A DNA stretch of 64,000 bases. Origin: Arthrobacter sp. Hiyo8 (GTDB taxonomy: Bacteria > Actinomycetota > Actinomycetes > Actinomycetales > Micrococcaceae). The stretch lies in the NCBI GenBank assembly GCA_001549895.1, contig AP014719.1, positions 3,534,001 through 3,598,000 on the forward strand, written 5' to 3'. Position numbers and translations under genes: made by a program. Positions 50,487-61,466 of this stretch are shown here, one piece after another (the first letter of the stretch is position 1; each line of letters opens with the position of its first letter). The notes beneath the pieces were generated by a model. That model made no database searches. It was not told the DNA's origin and worked only from the letters and a program-made list of their open reading frames with translations.

Positions 50487-51554
50487 GTGACCCAGACGAT
50501 GCTTTCCGAACTGACCACGGCCGCCGTTGGCGGCCCTGCCGGCACCTTTGTGGAGGCCCGCACCGAAGGGGAAATCATCGATGCCGTCCGTTCGGCGGAC
50601 GCCGCGGGCGAGAAATTGCTCATCATCGGTGGGGGATCCAACCTTCTGATCTCGGACGCCGGATACCCGGGCACTGTGCTCAAGATCGCGTCGCAAGGCT
50701 TCACCGTGAACTCGGAGGATAGTTGCGGGGGCGTGTCCGTGGTGGTCCAAGCGGGGCACAACTGGGACGCCCTCGTGGAGCACTCAGTGCTGCATGCGTG
50801 GTCCGGACTGGAAGCCCTCTCTGGCATCCCCGGAGCCACCGGCGCCACTCCTGTGCAGAATGTGGGCGCCTACGGTGCCGACGTGTCCCAGACCATCGCA
50901 GCGGTCCGTACCTGGGACCGGGAACGCAACGCCGTGCAAACCTTCACCAACTCCGAGCTTAAGTTCGGCTACCGGGACTCCATCCTCAAACAGACCACCA
51001 CCGAGGGCTCACCCCGTTACGTGGTGCTGACGGTTGAATTCCAGCTGCCGCTCGGACGCATGAGCGCGCCCATCCGCTACGCGGAGCTGGCCCGGTCCCT
51101 CGGAGTCGAGGCCGGGAAGCGCGCGTATTCCAACGACGTCCGGCGCGAAGTCCTGCGGCTGCGTGCCTCCAAGGGGATGGTCCTGGACGCTTCGGACAGG
51201 GACACGTATTCCACGGGTTCCTTCTTCACCAATCCGATTGTCCCGGCCGCAGCGGCCGCATCGCTGCCCGAGGGAGCGCCGAAGTACCCGGCTGGAAACG
51301 ATGGCCTCGTCAAGCTGTCGGCGGCCTGGCTGATCGACCAGGCAGGCTTCGGAAAGGGCTTCGGACTCGATCCATCCAGCGTGTCCGGGGGCCGCGCCTC
51401 GCTGTCCACCAAACACACCCTGGCCATCACCAACAGGGGAGGAGCCAGCGCGGAGGACATGGTGGCGATCGCGCGCGAGGTGCGCCGCGGCGTCGTCGAG
51501 CGCTTCGGCATTGAACTGCACACGGAACCGCTACTGATCGGCCTCGCCCTGTAG
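50487..51554 (+). CDS. murB: UDP-N-acetylenolpyruvoylglucosamine reductase
   Basis: An intact 355-residue enzyme from GTG 50487. FAD-binding parts are LLIIGGGSNLLISD and GIPGATGATPVQNVGAYGAD; the catalytic set includes the Ser in TGSFFTNPI and the Glu near LHTEPLLIG. FGYRDSILK also matches the family. MurB reduces UDP-GlcNAc-enolpyruvate to UDP-MurNAc with NADPH, an early peptidoglycan step. Confidence 0.92.
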   Translation: MTQTMLSELTTAAVGGPAGTFVEARTEGEIIDAVRSADAAGEKLLIIGGGSNLLISDAGYPGTVLKIASQGFTVNSEDSCGGVSVVVQAGHNWDALVEHSVLHAWSGLEALSGIPGATGATPVQNVGAYGADVSQTIAAVRTWDRERNAVQTFTNSELKFGYRDSILKQTTTEGSPRYVVLTVEFQLPLGRMSAPIRYAELARSLGVEAGKRAYSNDVRREVLRLRASKGMVLDASDRDTYSTGSFFTNPIVPAAAAASLPEGAPKYPAGNDGLVKLSAAWLIDQAGFGKGFGLDPSSVSGGRASLSTKHTLAITNRGGASAEDMVAIAREVRRGVVERFGIELHTEPLLIGLAL

Positions 51555-51574
51555 GAACCCGAGGGCTATGCGCG

Positions 51575-52044
51575 TCAGCGCTTTCCGCTCGGGAGGACCT
51601 TGTTGAGCAACAGGAACGTCAGCCCGCAGCTGGCGGCCCCCAAGAGGAAGATCTGGCTGAACGCTATGCTCTGCGGCGACGGACCGCCGGGCGAAATCCA
51701 GCCGGCTGCCGCGAAGCCTGCCACGCCCAGGAGCATGACGACGGCGGCGAGCAGGAAGCTGCGCACTTGATCGTTGGCGCTTGCCTGGAACCCTGATTCG
51801 GGGTCGTCAACGTGCCGATCGGACGATGGCTGGCACGCGGCAGCAAGGCCTAGGAGGAGGGCTGCCGCGCCGGTGGCGGCAAGTCCCACTTCCTGGACAG
51901 CCTGCATCGACGGGGACAGTCGAACCCCGCACCAACCGCTATTGCCAGGCCGCAGACAAGCCCGACGGCGGCGGCGCACCAACCAGCGGCTGCCAACCGC
52001 CGGCTGAGCGGCCGCAGCAGCGGACCTAACTCACCGAACAGCAT
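51575..52044 (-). CDS. Membrane protein of unknown function
   Basis: About 156 residues with four helices (WCAAAVGLVCGLAIAVGAGF; VGLAATGAAALLLGLAAA; FLLAAVVMLLGVAGFAAAGW; IAFSQIFLLGAASCGLTFLL). One base is lost near 51915 (length 470). ATG 52044 starts MLFGELGPLLRPLSRRL. Convergent with murB. No family recognised. Confidence 0.6.
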
Positions 52045-52153
52045 TCCCCTAGCGTAGGAGGGCCCGCTGGTAGGCCCCTGTGAGCGGCATGGGAGTTCCT
52101 CGGGCGTCCTCATGAGGACCGAAGCTGTCCGCCAAGCGTCCTATGATGGGGCC

Positions 52154-53272
52154 ATGTCAGCTTCGGCGAAGATCCGGGTCACTCCCAAAGTCATGGGCAG
52201 GCTGCGCCTCGCTAGCCAGGGATTGCTTGGGGGATTCAGCAGCCCGGAGGAATGCGTCTCCACGATGGGTGCCATGCAGGCCCAGGACCTTGCCTCGGCG
52301 TTTTGGGCAGTGGGCCAGCGCGTCCCCGGTTCCGGCCTCTCGAAAGTGCTGGAAGCATTGGAGAACGGCACCGTGGTCCGGTCCTGGCCCATGAGGGGCA
52401 CGCTGCACCTGGTTCCGCCGCAGGACTTGCGTTGGATCCTGGGCATCACCACGGAGCGGTCCATGCGTTCGGTTGCCGCACGGCACCGGGAACTCGGCAT
52501 CGAAAAGGCAGACATCGCCGCCTGCCGGGACCTTGCCCTTGAACGCGTCGCTGGCAGCCCGGGCGCCACGCGCGAGGAACTTTTCAAGATCTTCGAATCC
52601 GCGGGCCAAGTGACCGCGGCCCAACGGGGGATCCATTTGCTCTGGATCCTGTGCCAGAACGCGTGGCTGGTCCAAGGACCTCCGGCGGGGACGGCGGGCA
52701 AAGCCCTTGGACAGCAACTGTTCGTGGCTTTCGACGAGTGGATTCCGGAATCCAAGATCTTGGGGCGGGAAGAAGGGATTGCCGAATTTCTGCTCAGGTA
52801 TCTGCGCAGTCACGGACCGGCCACGCTCCAAGACTTCGCGTGGTGGACCCAGATCCCCAAATCCGAGGTCCGGGCAGCCCACGAGGCTATTCGCAGCCAA
52901 CTCGTTGAGCTCGTCTTTGGTGCAACGTCCTATTGGCTGTCGCCAGAGACGGCCGCATTGCTCGACGACGGCGTTCCCGGCTCGCGGACCGTCCTAGCCT
53001 TGCCGGGGTTCGATGAATTCCTGCTCGGGTATACGGACCGCAGCTTTGTCCTGCCGCCGGAGCATTTCCAGAAGGTCGTTCCGGGCGGCAACGGGGTCTT
53101 CAAACGCATGATTGTGTCTGGCGGCGAAGTGGTGGGCACCTGGTCCCGCAGCGGCACTGGCCGGACCGCCGTCGTCGTTCCCGAACCGTTCGCCCCGGAA
53201 GGCCTGACACCAGCGGCCAAACGGTCCTTCGAGCTCCAGGCCGCCAAGTACCTGCGCTTCATGGAGCGTTGA
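52154..53272 (+). CDS. Winged-helix DNA glycosylase-like protein (AlkZ/HTH_42 family)
   Basis: An intact 372-residue protein. The early part GAMQAQDLASAFWAVGQR holds the Q-x-Q element that in AlkZ-type glycosylases lies at the active site; then VVRSWPMRGTLHLVPPQDL, PATLQDFAWWTQIP (winged-helix unit) and LPGFDEFLLGYTDRS follow. Family members excise bulky alkylated bases or unhook interstrand crosslinks. Whether this one acts on crosslinks is not known. Confidence 0.75.
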   Translation: MSASAKIRVTPKVMGRLRLASQGLLGGFSSPEECVSTMGAMQAQDLASAFWAVGQRVPGSGLSKVLEALENGTVVRSWPMRGTLHLVPPQDLRWILGITTERSMRSVAARHRELGIEKADIAACRDLALERVAGSPGATREELFKIFESAGQVTAAQRGIHLLWILCQNAWLVQGPPAGTAGKALGQQLFVAFDEWIPESKILGREEGIAEFLLRYLRSHGPATLQDFAWWTQIPKSEVRAAHEAIRSQLVELVFGATSYWLSPETAALLDDGVPGSRTVLALPGFDEFLLGYTDRSFVLPPEHFQKVVPGGNGVFKRMIVSGGEVVGTWSRSGTGRTAVVVPEPFAPEGLTPAAKRSFELQAAKYLRFMER

Positions 53273-53277
53273 GGCAC

Positions 53278-53341
53278 CCAACTTACTCGCAGTTGATGTC
53301 GTTATGAGCGTTCAAAACGACATCAACTGCGAGTTAGTTGG
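53278..53341. repeat. REP-like palindrome, copy 4
   Basis: Arms CCAACTTACTCGCAGTTGAT and its near-exact inverse, inner TGTCGTTATGAGCGTTCAAAACGACA. Between convergent genes. Confidence 0.8.
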
Positions 53342-53355
53342 TGAAAGCAGGACTG

Positions 53356-54496
53356 CTAGAGGGTGCCGGTAGCGATCTTCAGCATGCGGCGCAGCGGCTC
53401 GGCAGCGCCCCAGAGGAGCTGGTCGCCCACGGTGAAGGCGCTGATGTATTCGGGGCCCATCTCGAGCTTGCGGATGCGGCCGACCGGAATCTCCAAAGTG
53501 CCGGAGGCAGCAACCGGGGTGAGGTCCGCCATGGAGGCTTCCTTGGTGTTGGGCACAACCTTGGCCACTCGTTGTCAGCGTCCAGGAGCTTCTCGATTTC
53601 GGTGACGGACAAGTCCTCGCGCAGCTTGAGCGTCAGGGCCTGCGAGTGGGAGCGCATGGCACCGATACGGACGCAGAGCCCGTCCATGACAACGTGGTCC
53701 TTGCCCGGCTTTCCGTTGCCGGTGCCGAGGATCTTGTTGGTTTCCACCCGGCCTTCCATTCTTCCTTTGACTGGCCGTTGCCGAGGTCGGCGTCGATCCA
53801 CGGGATCAGGGAGCCGGCCAGCGGCACGCCGAACTGGGTGGCGTCGACGCCGGAGCGCTGGGTCGCCAGGACCTTGCGGTCGATTTCCAGGATCGCGGAA
53901 GCGGGATCGTCCAGTTCGCTGCTGACTTCGTTGTTGAGGGTGCCGAACTGGTTCAGCAGTTCGCGCATGTGGCGGGCACCGCCGCCCGACGCCGCCTGGT
54001 AGGTCATGGAGGTACCCCACTCGACCAGGTTGTTCTTGAAGAGGCCGCCGAGCCCCATGAGCATGCACGAGACGGTGCAGTTGCCGCCGATGTAGTCCTT
54101 CACGCCGCCGGACAGTCCGGCGTCGATGACGTCCCGGTTGATGGGGTCCAGCACGATGATGGAGTCATCGTTCATGCGCAGCGTGGACGCGGCATCGATC
54201 CAGAGCCCGTCCCAGCCGCGGCTGCGAAGCTCGCCGTGGACCTGCTTCGTGTAGTCGCCGCCCTGGGCAGTGACAATAATCGGCAGCTTGGCAAGAGTCT
54301 CAATGTCGAACGCGTTCTCGAGCTTGCCTGCGCCGTCGGCGAATGACGGCGCGGCACCTCCCGCGTTCGAGGTGGAGAAAAATACCGGGTTGATGTTGGC
54401 GAAGTCGCCCTCTTCCTGCATGCGCTGCATCAGGACGGAGCCGACCATGCCACGCCAACCGACCAGTCCAACGGACGGATTAGCTGCTGTAGTCAT
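53356..54496 (-). CDS. asd: Aspartate-semialdehyde dehydrogenase
   Basis: About 381 residues. [19 protein letters not shown] is the NADP loop, [16 protein letters not shown] carries the catalytic Cys, and [18 protein letters not shown] and [14 protein letters not shown] (His, Arg region) follow. It is the Gram-negative-like Asd type. Two lost bases (near 53755 and 53565) break it; the length (1141) agrees. The enzyme feeds lysine, threonine, methionine and diaminopimelate, so real loss is unlikely. Confidence 0.9.
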
Positions 54497-54547
54497 TGAA
54501 CCAGTCTAGACTTTCGCGGCTCCCGGCCGCTGTCGGTTACGTCACGA

Positions 54548-54613
54548 CCCAACTGACTCGCAGTTGTTGTCGTTTTGGGCGCTCAAAACGACAACAAATG
54601 CGAGTTACTTGGG
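54548..54613. repeat. REP-like palindrome, copy 5
   Basis: Arms CCCAACTGACTCGCAGTTGT and CAAATGCGAGTTACTTGGG with inner TGTCGTTTTGGGCGCTCAAA. It overlaps the last codons of the small membrane protein gene at 54605. Confidence 0.75.
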
Positions 54614-54829
54614 TGAGGCGTCGCGCTCTTCCAGCAGGGCCGCCTTGCGTGCGCGCAGGGCGTAGAACGCGCCAAAAGCGAAGACCTGGGTCACCACCAC
54701 CAGGACGATGATCCCCAGGATCTTGTTGCCGCCCAGGATCATAGTGAGCCCGACGATCGCGGACAGGAGCGCGAAGAGCGGCAACAACATGTAGCCGAGC
54801 ACGAACAGGGTCTCAGGTTTCTTCAGCAT
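54605..54829 (-). CDS. Small two-helix membrane protein
   Basis: A 74-residue protein, MLKKPETLFVLGYMLLPLFA, with helices to residue 33 and 38-58 (ILGIIVLVVVTQVFAFGAFY), and a charged tail. It starts 2 bases after the folA stop on the same strand, so it belongs to the thyA-folA operon. Its last codons lie in a REP-like palindrome. Confidence 0.65.
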   Translation of the reverse strand: MLKKPETLFVLGYMLLPLFALLSAIVGLTMILGGNKILGIIVLVVVTQVFAFGAFYALRARKAALLEERDASPK

Positions 54830-54831
54830 TC

Positions 54832-55419
54832 TCAGTCTTCCGTCCGGCGCCACGTGGCGATCCGGTAGTTGGTGCCGTTCTTGGAGGTCAGCCAACCATC
54901 AGCCGGCTCTGTCGACTCAAGGTTCCAGGCATCGCCGAACTCCGGCGCGAACGTGTCGCCGTCGGTGTCGGAATCGATGACCGTGACGACGGCGACATTC
55001 GCGATGTCCATGGACTGCCGGTAAATCTCGCCCCCGCCAATGATCCAGACGTTCTGGCCGCCAGGTGCGAACTGGGACTCGAGGAGCGCTGCGTCAAGCG
55101 AGGAGACGACGACGGCGCCACGTGCGTCGGGCGTGTCCGCCCAGCCGTGCTGCCGGGTCACCACGATGTTGGTGCGGCCGGGCAGGGGACGGTACTTTGC
55201 GGGGAAAGACTCCCAGGTCTTCCGGCCCATGATGACGGGATGCCCGGTTGTCAGCCGGCTGAAGTGCTGCAAATCTTCGGGAACGTGCCAAGGCATGGTC
55301 CCGCCTTTGCCGATCACTCCACTGCCGGTCTGTGCCCACACGAGGCCGATTCCGTTGAGCGTTTCCGCGGCCTCCCCGGGGGAAGGCGACTCCGCGGCGG
55401 GAGTTTCCTGGGCGTTCAT
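54832..55419 (-). CDS. folA: Dihydrofolate reductase
   Basis: An intact 195-residue enzyme. After a 20-residue Ala/Glu-rich head come [33 protein letters not shown] (substrate loop), [20 protein letters not shown] and [12 protein letters not shown] (NADPH site). The ATG overlaps the thyA stop (ATGA). It regenerates tetrahydrofolate consumed by ThyA. Confidence 0.92.
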   Translation of the reverse strand: MNAQETPAAESPSPGEAAETLNGIGLVWAQTGSGVIGKGGTMPWHVPEDLQHFSRLTTGHPVIMGRKTWESFPAKYRPLPGRTNIVVTRQHGWADTPDARGAVVVSSLDAALLESQFAPGGQNVWIIGGGEIYRQSMDIANVAVVTVIDSDTDGDTFAPEFGDAWNLESTEPADGWLTSKNGTNYRIATWRRTED

Positions 55420-56219
55420 ACCGCCACGGGCGCCTTGATCGCGGGGTGGTGCCGGTAGCCGACTACTTCGAAATCCTCGAAGGTGTAGTCGAAGATCGAG
55501 TCCGGCTTGCGGGCGAAGCGCAATTGCGGGTACTCGTAAGGCTCCCGGGAGAGCTGTTCGGTGACTTGCTCCACATGGTTGTCGTAAACGTGGACGTCCC
55601 CGCCGGTCCAGACGAAATCGCCGGGCTCGAGGCCCAGCTGCTGGGCCACCATGCAGGTCAGCAACGCGTAGGAGGCGATGTTGAAAGGAACGCCCAGGAA
55701 CATGTCGGCGGAACGCTGGTACAACTGGCAGGACAGCTTGCCGTCGGCAACGTAGAACTGGAAGAACGCGTGGCACGGCGGCAACGCCATGTCCTTGATC
55801 TCGGACACGTTCCAGGCCGAAACGATGTGCCGGCGCGAATCCGGGTTGGCGGCCAGGCCCTTCATGAGCTCTGCGATCTGGTCAATGTGCCCGCCGTCGG
55901 GAGTCGGCCAGCTGCGCCACTGCACGCCGTACACCGGGCCGAGTTCGCCATCAGCGTCTGCCCACTCATCCCAGATGGTGACGCCCTGCTCTTGGAGCCA
56001 CTTCACGTTCGACTCGCCGCGGAGGAACCACAAGAGTTCCAGCGCGAGGGATTTGAAGTGGACCCGCTTGGTGGTGATGAGCGGGAAACCCTGGCTTAAA
56101 TCGAAACGCAGCTGGCGGCCGAAAACGCTCCGAGTGCCGGTGCCCGTGCGGTCCGACTTGTGCGTGCCGTTGGCCATGACGTCGCGCAGGAGGTCTTCAT
56201 ATGGGGTTGGGATGCTCAC
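55416..56219 (-). CDS. thyA: Thymidylate synthase
   Basis: An intact 267-residue enzyme. [20 protein letters not shown] (phosphate-binding Arg), the nucleophile Cys in [14 protein letters not shown] and the dUMP-binding [18 protein letters not shown] are all present. It methylates dUMP with methylene-tetrahydrofolate. Overlaps folA by four bases, a common functional coupling. Confidence 0.95.
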   Translation of the reverse strand: MSIPTPYEDLLRDVMANGTHKSDRTGTGTRSVFGRQLRFDLSQGFPLITTKRVHFKSLALELLWFLRGESNVKWLQEQGVTIWDEWADADGELGPVYGVQWRSWPTPDGGHIDQIAELMKGLAANPDSRRHIVSAWNVSEIKDMALPPCHAFFQFYVADGKLSCQLYQRSADMFLGVPFNIASYALLTCMVAQQLGLEPGDFVWTGGDVHVYDNHVEQVTEQLSREPYEYPQLRFARKPDSIFDYTFEDFEVVGYRHHPAIKAPVAV

Positions 56220-56237
56220 GCACCCAGCTTACTGGAG

Positions 56238-57203
56238 TCAGTCATCGAAGGGCTTGATCTGTTCCACGGCAACTACGCGCTGGCCGTTTCCGCGGGCCAC
56301 ATGGCACACGATCATCTCGCCAGGCGCCAGGTACGGATCCTGGGCCGGCAGCATCTCGTGAAGCTCGGGCCCATCCGCTCGCCGAGCGTCTTCAGGACGG
56401 TGGGGAGTGCCGGCCTGTGGGTGCAGAGCGCAACCCCGCGTTGCTTGTCGAATAAGCCCTCGACGATCGCGGCTGTCTTCTTCGGGCTCCGCTGGTGATG
56501 GTGTTCCGTCAGGGCCTCCACAAGTTTCACCTTGGCTCCGGCTGACTTGGCGTAAGGCGCGATGGTGGACACACACCTGGCCCAGGGACTGCTCACGATC
56601 CGCAGCGGCTTCCACACGCCCAGAAGCCGTTCGACTGCCAGTGCCTGGCGCAGGCCCGTCACGGCCAGCGGCCGGCTGCCCTCTGCCTTGGTCCAGGAGG
56701 ATCGCGGCTTGGCCTTGGCATGGCGCACCAGAATCAGGGGCCATGTTTCCAGCTCACCATTGAGGTGGGCCTTCGCCAACGCCTGGAGGGGCCCACATCC
56801 GTCGGGTTGCTCAGGAAACGTGCCGCCTTGTCCGGCGCGGCCCACATGTAGGCATCCACTTCCTGGCCGTCCGGCTTGATGATGGACCCGTTGACTTGCG
56901 TCGCCCAGTAGTGCACCACCTTCAGCCCGGCCGCCACATGGTAGTGCGTCGGAGGAAGCGGAATACCGAGGGCAGCCTTGAGGCCGATCTCTTCCCTGAT
57001 CTCGCGGACGGCGCACTCCGGGATGGTTTCCCCGGCGTCGAGCTTGCCCTTGGGCCAGGACCAGTCGTCGTACTTGGCCGATGGATCAGCAGGACCTCAA
57101 GGGTGCCCTTGGTGACGCGCCAAGGAATGGCGCCGGCCGCCGTGACGGCGATCGGCTCCCCCGGATGGTCCGTCTGGTCCGCAATAGGTGTATCGCTCTT
57201 CAA
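56238..57203 (-). CDS. Nudix hydrolase fused to histidine phosphatase (MutT1-like)
   Basis: About 323 residues after restoring three bases. Residues 20-150 form a Nudix domain with the box GKLDAGETIPECAVREIREE then IGL; residues 170-320 form a phosphoglycerate-mutase-like domain with LILVRHAKAKPRSSW (RHG-type catalytic His), VSSPWARCVSTIAPYA and the second His in VALCTHRPALP. Mycobacterial MutT1 with this fusion hydrolyses 8-oxo-dGTP/GTP and dinucleotide polyphosphates. It starts 11 bases after ppk in the same operon. Confidence 0.8.
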
Positions 57204-57214
57204 CTTTTCGCTGC

Positions 57215-59464
57215 CTACCGCCGGGCAACTGCACGTTGGCGGGACCGGGAGGCAAGCAGCCAGGACTGGATGTCCAGAAGCGGCGAGCCGTCCTCGGCCT
57301 GGTGGAACCTGGTCCAGTGGCCTTCGTTGTCGAGGTGCCAGCTGGCAGTGCCGGGGTCCATGTAACGGCGCAGCAGATCCATGACCTCGGCTGTATCTTC
57401 GCGGCTGGAGAGCTGCACCAGCGCCTCGACCCGGCGGTCGAGGTTGCGGTGCATCATGTCCGCGGAGCCGATGTAGACCACGGGATCGTTGGCATTGGCG
57501 AAAGCAAACACGCGCGAGTGCTCCAGGAAGCGGCCCAGGACCGAGCGGACCGTGATGTTCTCACTGAGTCCAGGAACTCCCGGACGCAGCGAGCAGATGC
57601 CGCGGACGATGACGTCAACCTTTACGCCGGCCTGCGATGCGCGGTAGAGGGCATCGATGGTGGCCTCGTCAACCATGGAGTTGACCTTGATCTGGACCTT
57701 GGCGGCAATTCCCGCCCGGGCGTTGCGGATCTCGGTCTCGATCCTGTCGATCAATCCGGACCGCACTGAGCGCGGCGCCACGAGGAGCCGCTTGAAGGTC
57801 GACTTCGGAGCATACCCGGAGAGCTGGTTGAAGAGCTTGGACAAGTCCTCGCCCACCTGCTCATTGGAGGTCAACAGGCCAAGGTCCTCGTAGTAGCGGG
57901 CCGTCCGCGGGTGGTAGTTGCCCGTGCCGATGTGGCAATACCTGCGGAGGCCATCCACTTCCTGGCGGACAACAAGGGACAACTTGCAGTGCGTCTTGAG
58001 TCCCACGATGCCGTACACCACGTGTACGCCGGCCTGCTCCAGTTTGCGGGCCCAGGAGATGTTGGCCTGCTCGTCGAAGCGGGCCTTGATCTCCACGAGG
58101 GCCAGGACTTGCTTGCCGGCCTCGGCAGCATCGATCAGTGCGTCCACGATGGGGGAATCGCCGGAAGTGCGGTACAGGGTCTGCTTGATGGCCTGGACCT
58201 TGGGGTCGGCGGCCGCCTGCTCCAGGAAGGCCTGGACCGACGTCGAGAACGAGTCGTACGGGTGGTGCAGCAGGATGTCGCGGCGGCGCATCGCCGCGAA
58301 GACGTTGGCGGCCTTGGATGTCTCGGATTCGTTCAAGTACCGCGAGGTGTGGGGCACGTGCTTCGGGTAGTGGAGGTCGGCGCGGTCAATTCCGCCGATG
58401 ACCGACAGGCCCCGGAGGTCCAGGGGAGCCGGAACGGAGTAGACCTCGGATTCCTCGACGCCGAGTTCCCGCACCAGGAGCGCGCGGATGTTCGGGTTGA
58501 TGTCCGTGGTGACCTCAAGCCGGACGGGCGGGCCGAAGCGGCGGCGCAGCAGTTCTTTTTCAAGCGCCTGCAAGAGGTTCTCGGCGTCGTCCTCTTCGAC
58601 TTCCACGTCCTCGTTGCGGGTGACGCGGAAGGTGTGGTGCTCCATGACTTCCATTCCGGGGAACAGCTTGTCCAGATGCACCGCGATGACCTCTTCGAGC
58701 GCGATGAAGCGTGCCACCCGGCCCGGGACCGCGCCGGCACGCGGTCCGTCGATCGAGACGAGGCGCGGGAGCTGGTCCGGGACCTTGACGCGGGCAAACA
58801 GTTCCTTGTCGCTGACCGGATTGCGGACAATCACGGCCAGGTTGAGGGAAAGCCCGGAGATATAGGGGAAGGGGTGGGCGGGATCGACGGCGAGGGGGGT
58901 GAGGATCGGGAAGACCTTCTCGCCGAACATGATGCTCAAGCGGTGCTGGGCCTCGTCGTCGAGTTCGTCCCAGCGCATGAGGTGGATGTGCTCATAGGCC
59001 AGAGCGGGGCGGATCTGCTCGGCGAATACGCGCGCATGGCGTTCCTGCAGCTTCCGGGCGGCATCGCCGATCTGCTCCAGGACTTCGATGGGGCTCAGTC
59101 CGGCGGGGGAGGGCACCGCGAGTCCCGTGGCGATGCGGCGCTTCAAGCCGGCAACGCGCACCATGAAGAATTCATCCAGGTTCGAGGCGAAGATGGAGAG
59201 GAAATTGACCCGCTCCAGGAGGAAGAGGTCCGGATCCTCCGCGAGCTCAAGAACGCGGGAGTTGAAGGCGAGCCAGCTTAGCTCGCGGTCCAGGAAGCGG
59301 TCCGGGCTGATGTCGCCTTCGGGCTCCAGGGAGGGCGCAAATTCAGGAATGTCGATGCGGTCCTGGGTTGCCCGCGCAGCCGGGACTTCGGAAGACCCGA
59401 AGCGGGGAGGCAAGGTTGCGCCCTTGACCTCGGTTTTGGTGGTTCCGACCGGGTCCGGGTTCAT
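57215..59464 (-). CDS. ppk1: Polyphosphate kinase
   Basis: An intact 749-residue enzyme with the four PPK1 domains. The N-domain shows [39 protein letters not shown]; the core shows [39 protein letters not shown] with the phosphorylated His, [15 protein letters not shown] and the second His in [13 protein letters not shown]. It makes polyphosphate from ATP at the membrane. Second gene of the operon is the Nudix/phosphatase. Confidence 0.95.
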   Translation of the reverse strand: MNPDPVGTTKTEVKGATLPPRFGSSEVPAARATQDRIDIPEFAPSLEPEGDISPDRFLDRELSWLAFNSRVLELAEDPDLFLLERVNFLSIFASNLDEFFMVRVAGLKRRIATGLAVPSPAGLSPIEVLEQIGDAARKLQERHARVFAEQIRPALAYEHIHLMRWDELDDEAQHRLSIMFGEKVFPILTPLAVDPAHPFPYISGLSLNLAVIVRNPVSDKELFARVKVPDQLPRLVSIDGPRAGAVPGRVARFIALEEVIAVHLDKLFPGMEVMEHHTFRVTRNEDVEVEEDDAENLLQALEKELLRRRFGPPVRLEVTTDINPNIRALLVRELGVEESEVYSVPAPLDLRGLSVIGGIDRADLHYPKHVPHTSRYLNESETSKAANVFAAMRRRDILLHHPYDSFSTSVQAFLEQAAADPKVQAIKQTLYRTSGDSPIVDALIDAAEAGKQVLALVEIKARFDEQANISWARKLEQAGVHVVYGIVGLKTHCKLSLVVRQEVDGLRRYCHIGTGNYHPRTARYYEDLGLLTSNEQVGEDLSKLFNQLSGYAPKSTFKRLLVAPRSVRSGLIDRIETEIRNARAGIAAKVQIKVNSMVDEATIDALYRASQAGVKVDVIVRGICSLRPGVPGLSENITVRSVLGRFLEHSRVFAFANANDPVVYIGSADMMHRNLDRRVEALVQLSSREDTAEVMDLLRRYMDPGTASWHLDNEGHWTRFHQAEDGSPLLDIQSWLLASRSRQRAVARR

Positions 59465-59567
59465 CGGGCTCTCCTTCGTTCAGCGCGGGGTTTGATTCAA
59501 CCCTACAAGGATTCCACGTACCGGAATCCTAGATGTCCTAGCCTTTCAGATACGCCTTGGTTCCGGG

Positions 59568-60538
59568 TTACTTCCCGGTTAACGGCGCATACATGACATC
59601 GACGTCCCAACGAACGAAGCCCAGTTTCTGGTAAAGGGCGACGGCCGCCGTATTGTCGGCGTCCACGTACAACATGACCGAGTGCAGTTCGTGGCTCTGG
59701 AGATACCTGATGCCAGCGACAGTGAGCGCTTTGCCAAGCCCCAGGCCTTGGGCCGCGGGTGTCACACCCACGACGTAGACCTCCCCGATGGCCGGATGGG
59801 GTCCTTGCCGGGGGTGCACCTTCGTCCAATGGAATCCGAGCAGTTCCCCGGCCGGGTTCACGGCGAGCAGGAAACCTGCGGGATCGAACCAATCCTCGGC
59901 CATTCGGGCGTCCAGGTCGGCCCTGGTCAGGGAGCCCTGCTCGGGATGGTGGGCAAATGCCGCCCTGTTGGCGGCCAGCCAGGCGGACTCATCCTGACCC
60001 GGCACGAAGGCGCGCAGCGAGACTCCCTCAGGCAGGCCGGCGTCGGGCAGTTCCGCGGTTGAGGACATAAGGCGCATCTTCCACAGTTCGCGCGCCGGAC
60101 CGTAGCCGTAGCGGGCCGCAAGCTCCGCGGCGGCCTCGTGATTCCCGTGGGACCACGCGTTCAGCCCCTCGAGCCCGCGGCTGTCCCGGAGCGAGTCCAG
60201 CAACCGGCCCGCGGCACCCTGGTTGCGGTAGCTCGGGTGCACTGCCATTTCCAGGACTCCGGTCCCGTCGTCCGCTTCAACCACGACGGCGATTCCCGCC
60301 AGGTCCTGGCCGCTTGCGGGATCGGACTGCTCGTCCGGGGCGTAAAGGGCCACGGTGAGCACAGAGTGGTCGCCGGCATCGGCCCGCGCAGCATGACCAG
60401 GGTCTGTTCTGACAGCGGGGGATTGCCGTCCGACTCCTCGGCGGCTGCGGCGAGCGCCTTGATGTCTTTCAACAACTCGTTGTCCGAGGCGCCTTTGACG
60501 ACAAGGACGGGCCAGTTCTCCGGGTGCGCAGGGCTCAT
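59568..60538 (-). CDS. mshD: Mycothiol synthase
   Basis: About 324 residues with two GNAT domains: VLEMAVHPSYRNQGAAGRLL in the first and GEVYVVGVTPAAQGLGLGKA in the second; the end reads LYQKLGFVRWDVDVMYAPL. One base is lost near 60390 (length 971). MshD acetylates Cys-GlcN-Ins to mycothiol, the actinobacterial thiol. It stands next to glnR, as in mycobacteria. Confidence 0.88.
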
Positions 60539-60616
60539 GCTGCAAGGCTATACGTCTCCGGCCGGTTTGGCGGGATGGATTTTGCAGGCACTGTGTTGGC
60601 CGTGTAAGGTCTATAT

Positions 60617-60646
60617 CTCGTCCGGCTTCGCGAAGCAGGATACGAG
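60617..60646. repeat. 30-base palindrome upstream of mshD
   Basis: CTCGTCCGGCTTCGC and GCGAAGCAGGATACGAG-type arms form an imperfect palindrome centred on TTCGCGAA. It could be a hairpin in the mshD leader or a dispersed repeat. Confidence 0.45.
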
Positions 60647-60705
60647 GGGGATCCACCAGTGGGGTGGCCTCGATACGTTCGACCCGTATGTCCTCCACTC
60701 AAGCA

Positions 60706-60741
60706 AAAGAAGGCCGGACTCAGTGAGTCCGGGCCTTCTTT
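60706..60741 (-). terminator. Rho-independent terminator after glnR
   Basis: AAAGAAGGCC-GGACT pairs with AGTCC-GGGCCTTCTTT, with A/T runs on both sides, so it can work in both directions. It ends the leftward glnR transcript 28 bases after its stop. Confidence 0.8.
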
Positions 60742-60768
60742 GTGCTTCGAAGCTTGGGGTTCGGAAGC

Positions 60769-61466
60769 CTAGGCCTCGGTGAGCTCATCTTCCGGCAGGC
60801 GGACCAACGTCAGCCTGTAGCCAACGTTGCGGACCGTGCTGATGAGGTTCTCGTGGTCCACGCCGAGCTTGGCGCGCAGGCGCCGGACGTGGACGTCCAC
60901 GGTGCGGGTGCCTCCGTAGTAGTCGTAGCCCCATACTTCGGTGAGAAGCTGCTGACGCGTGAATACCCTGCCCGGGTGCTGGGCGAGATACTTCAGGAGT
61001 TCGAACTCCTTGAAGGTCAGGTTGAGCGGCTGCCCGTTCACGCGGGCCGTGTAGCTTGCCTCGTCGATCACGACGCCGGCCGCCCGGATTTCCGTGTTGG
61101 TTTCCTCTTCGCCGGGGATTGCGCGGGCCACGGCCAGGCGGATCCGGGCTTCGACTTCGGCCGGGCCGGCCGAGTCGAGGACGATGTCATCAACGGACCA
61201 GGCGGAAGAGACGGCAGCCATGCCGCCTTCCGTGAGGATCAGGATGAGGGGGCGCTCAAGCCCGTGGCTTTGAGCAACTGGGTCAGGGAGCGGGCCCCAC
61301 AAGGTCCTTGCGGGCATCAAGGAAGACGACGTCGGTGGGGTCGGTTTCGAGCAAGGCCGTTGGCTCTGCCGGAAGGATGTGGACCCGGTGGTTCAAGAGC
61401 TCCAAGGCGGGCAGGATGTCTACCGACGACCCGGTGCTGTTCGTCAGGAGCAGGATGTGCGACATA
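60769..61466 (-). CDS. glnR: GlnR-like atypical response regulator
   Basis: About 233 residues. The receiver-like part starts [20 protein letters not shown], has [12 protein letters not shown] at the usual phosphorylation site, and [20 protein letters not shown]. The winged helix follows: [36 protein letters not shown] and [11 protein letters not shown]. One G is lost near 61297. It closely follows GlnR of nitrogen control in actinobacteria, and the mshD neighbour agrees. No paired kinase is present, as is normal for GlnR. Confidence 0.78.

Noticed and set aside
57911..59281. 456-codon frame opposite ppk1
   Set aside because: Antisense shadow of polyphosphate kinase with no recognisable domain.
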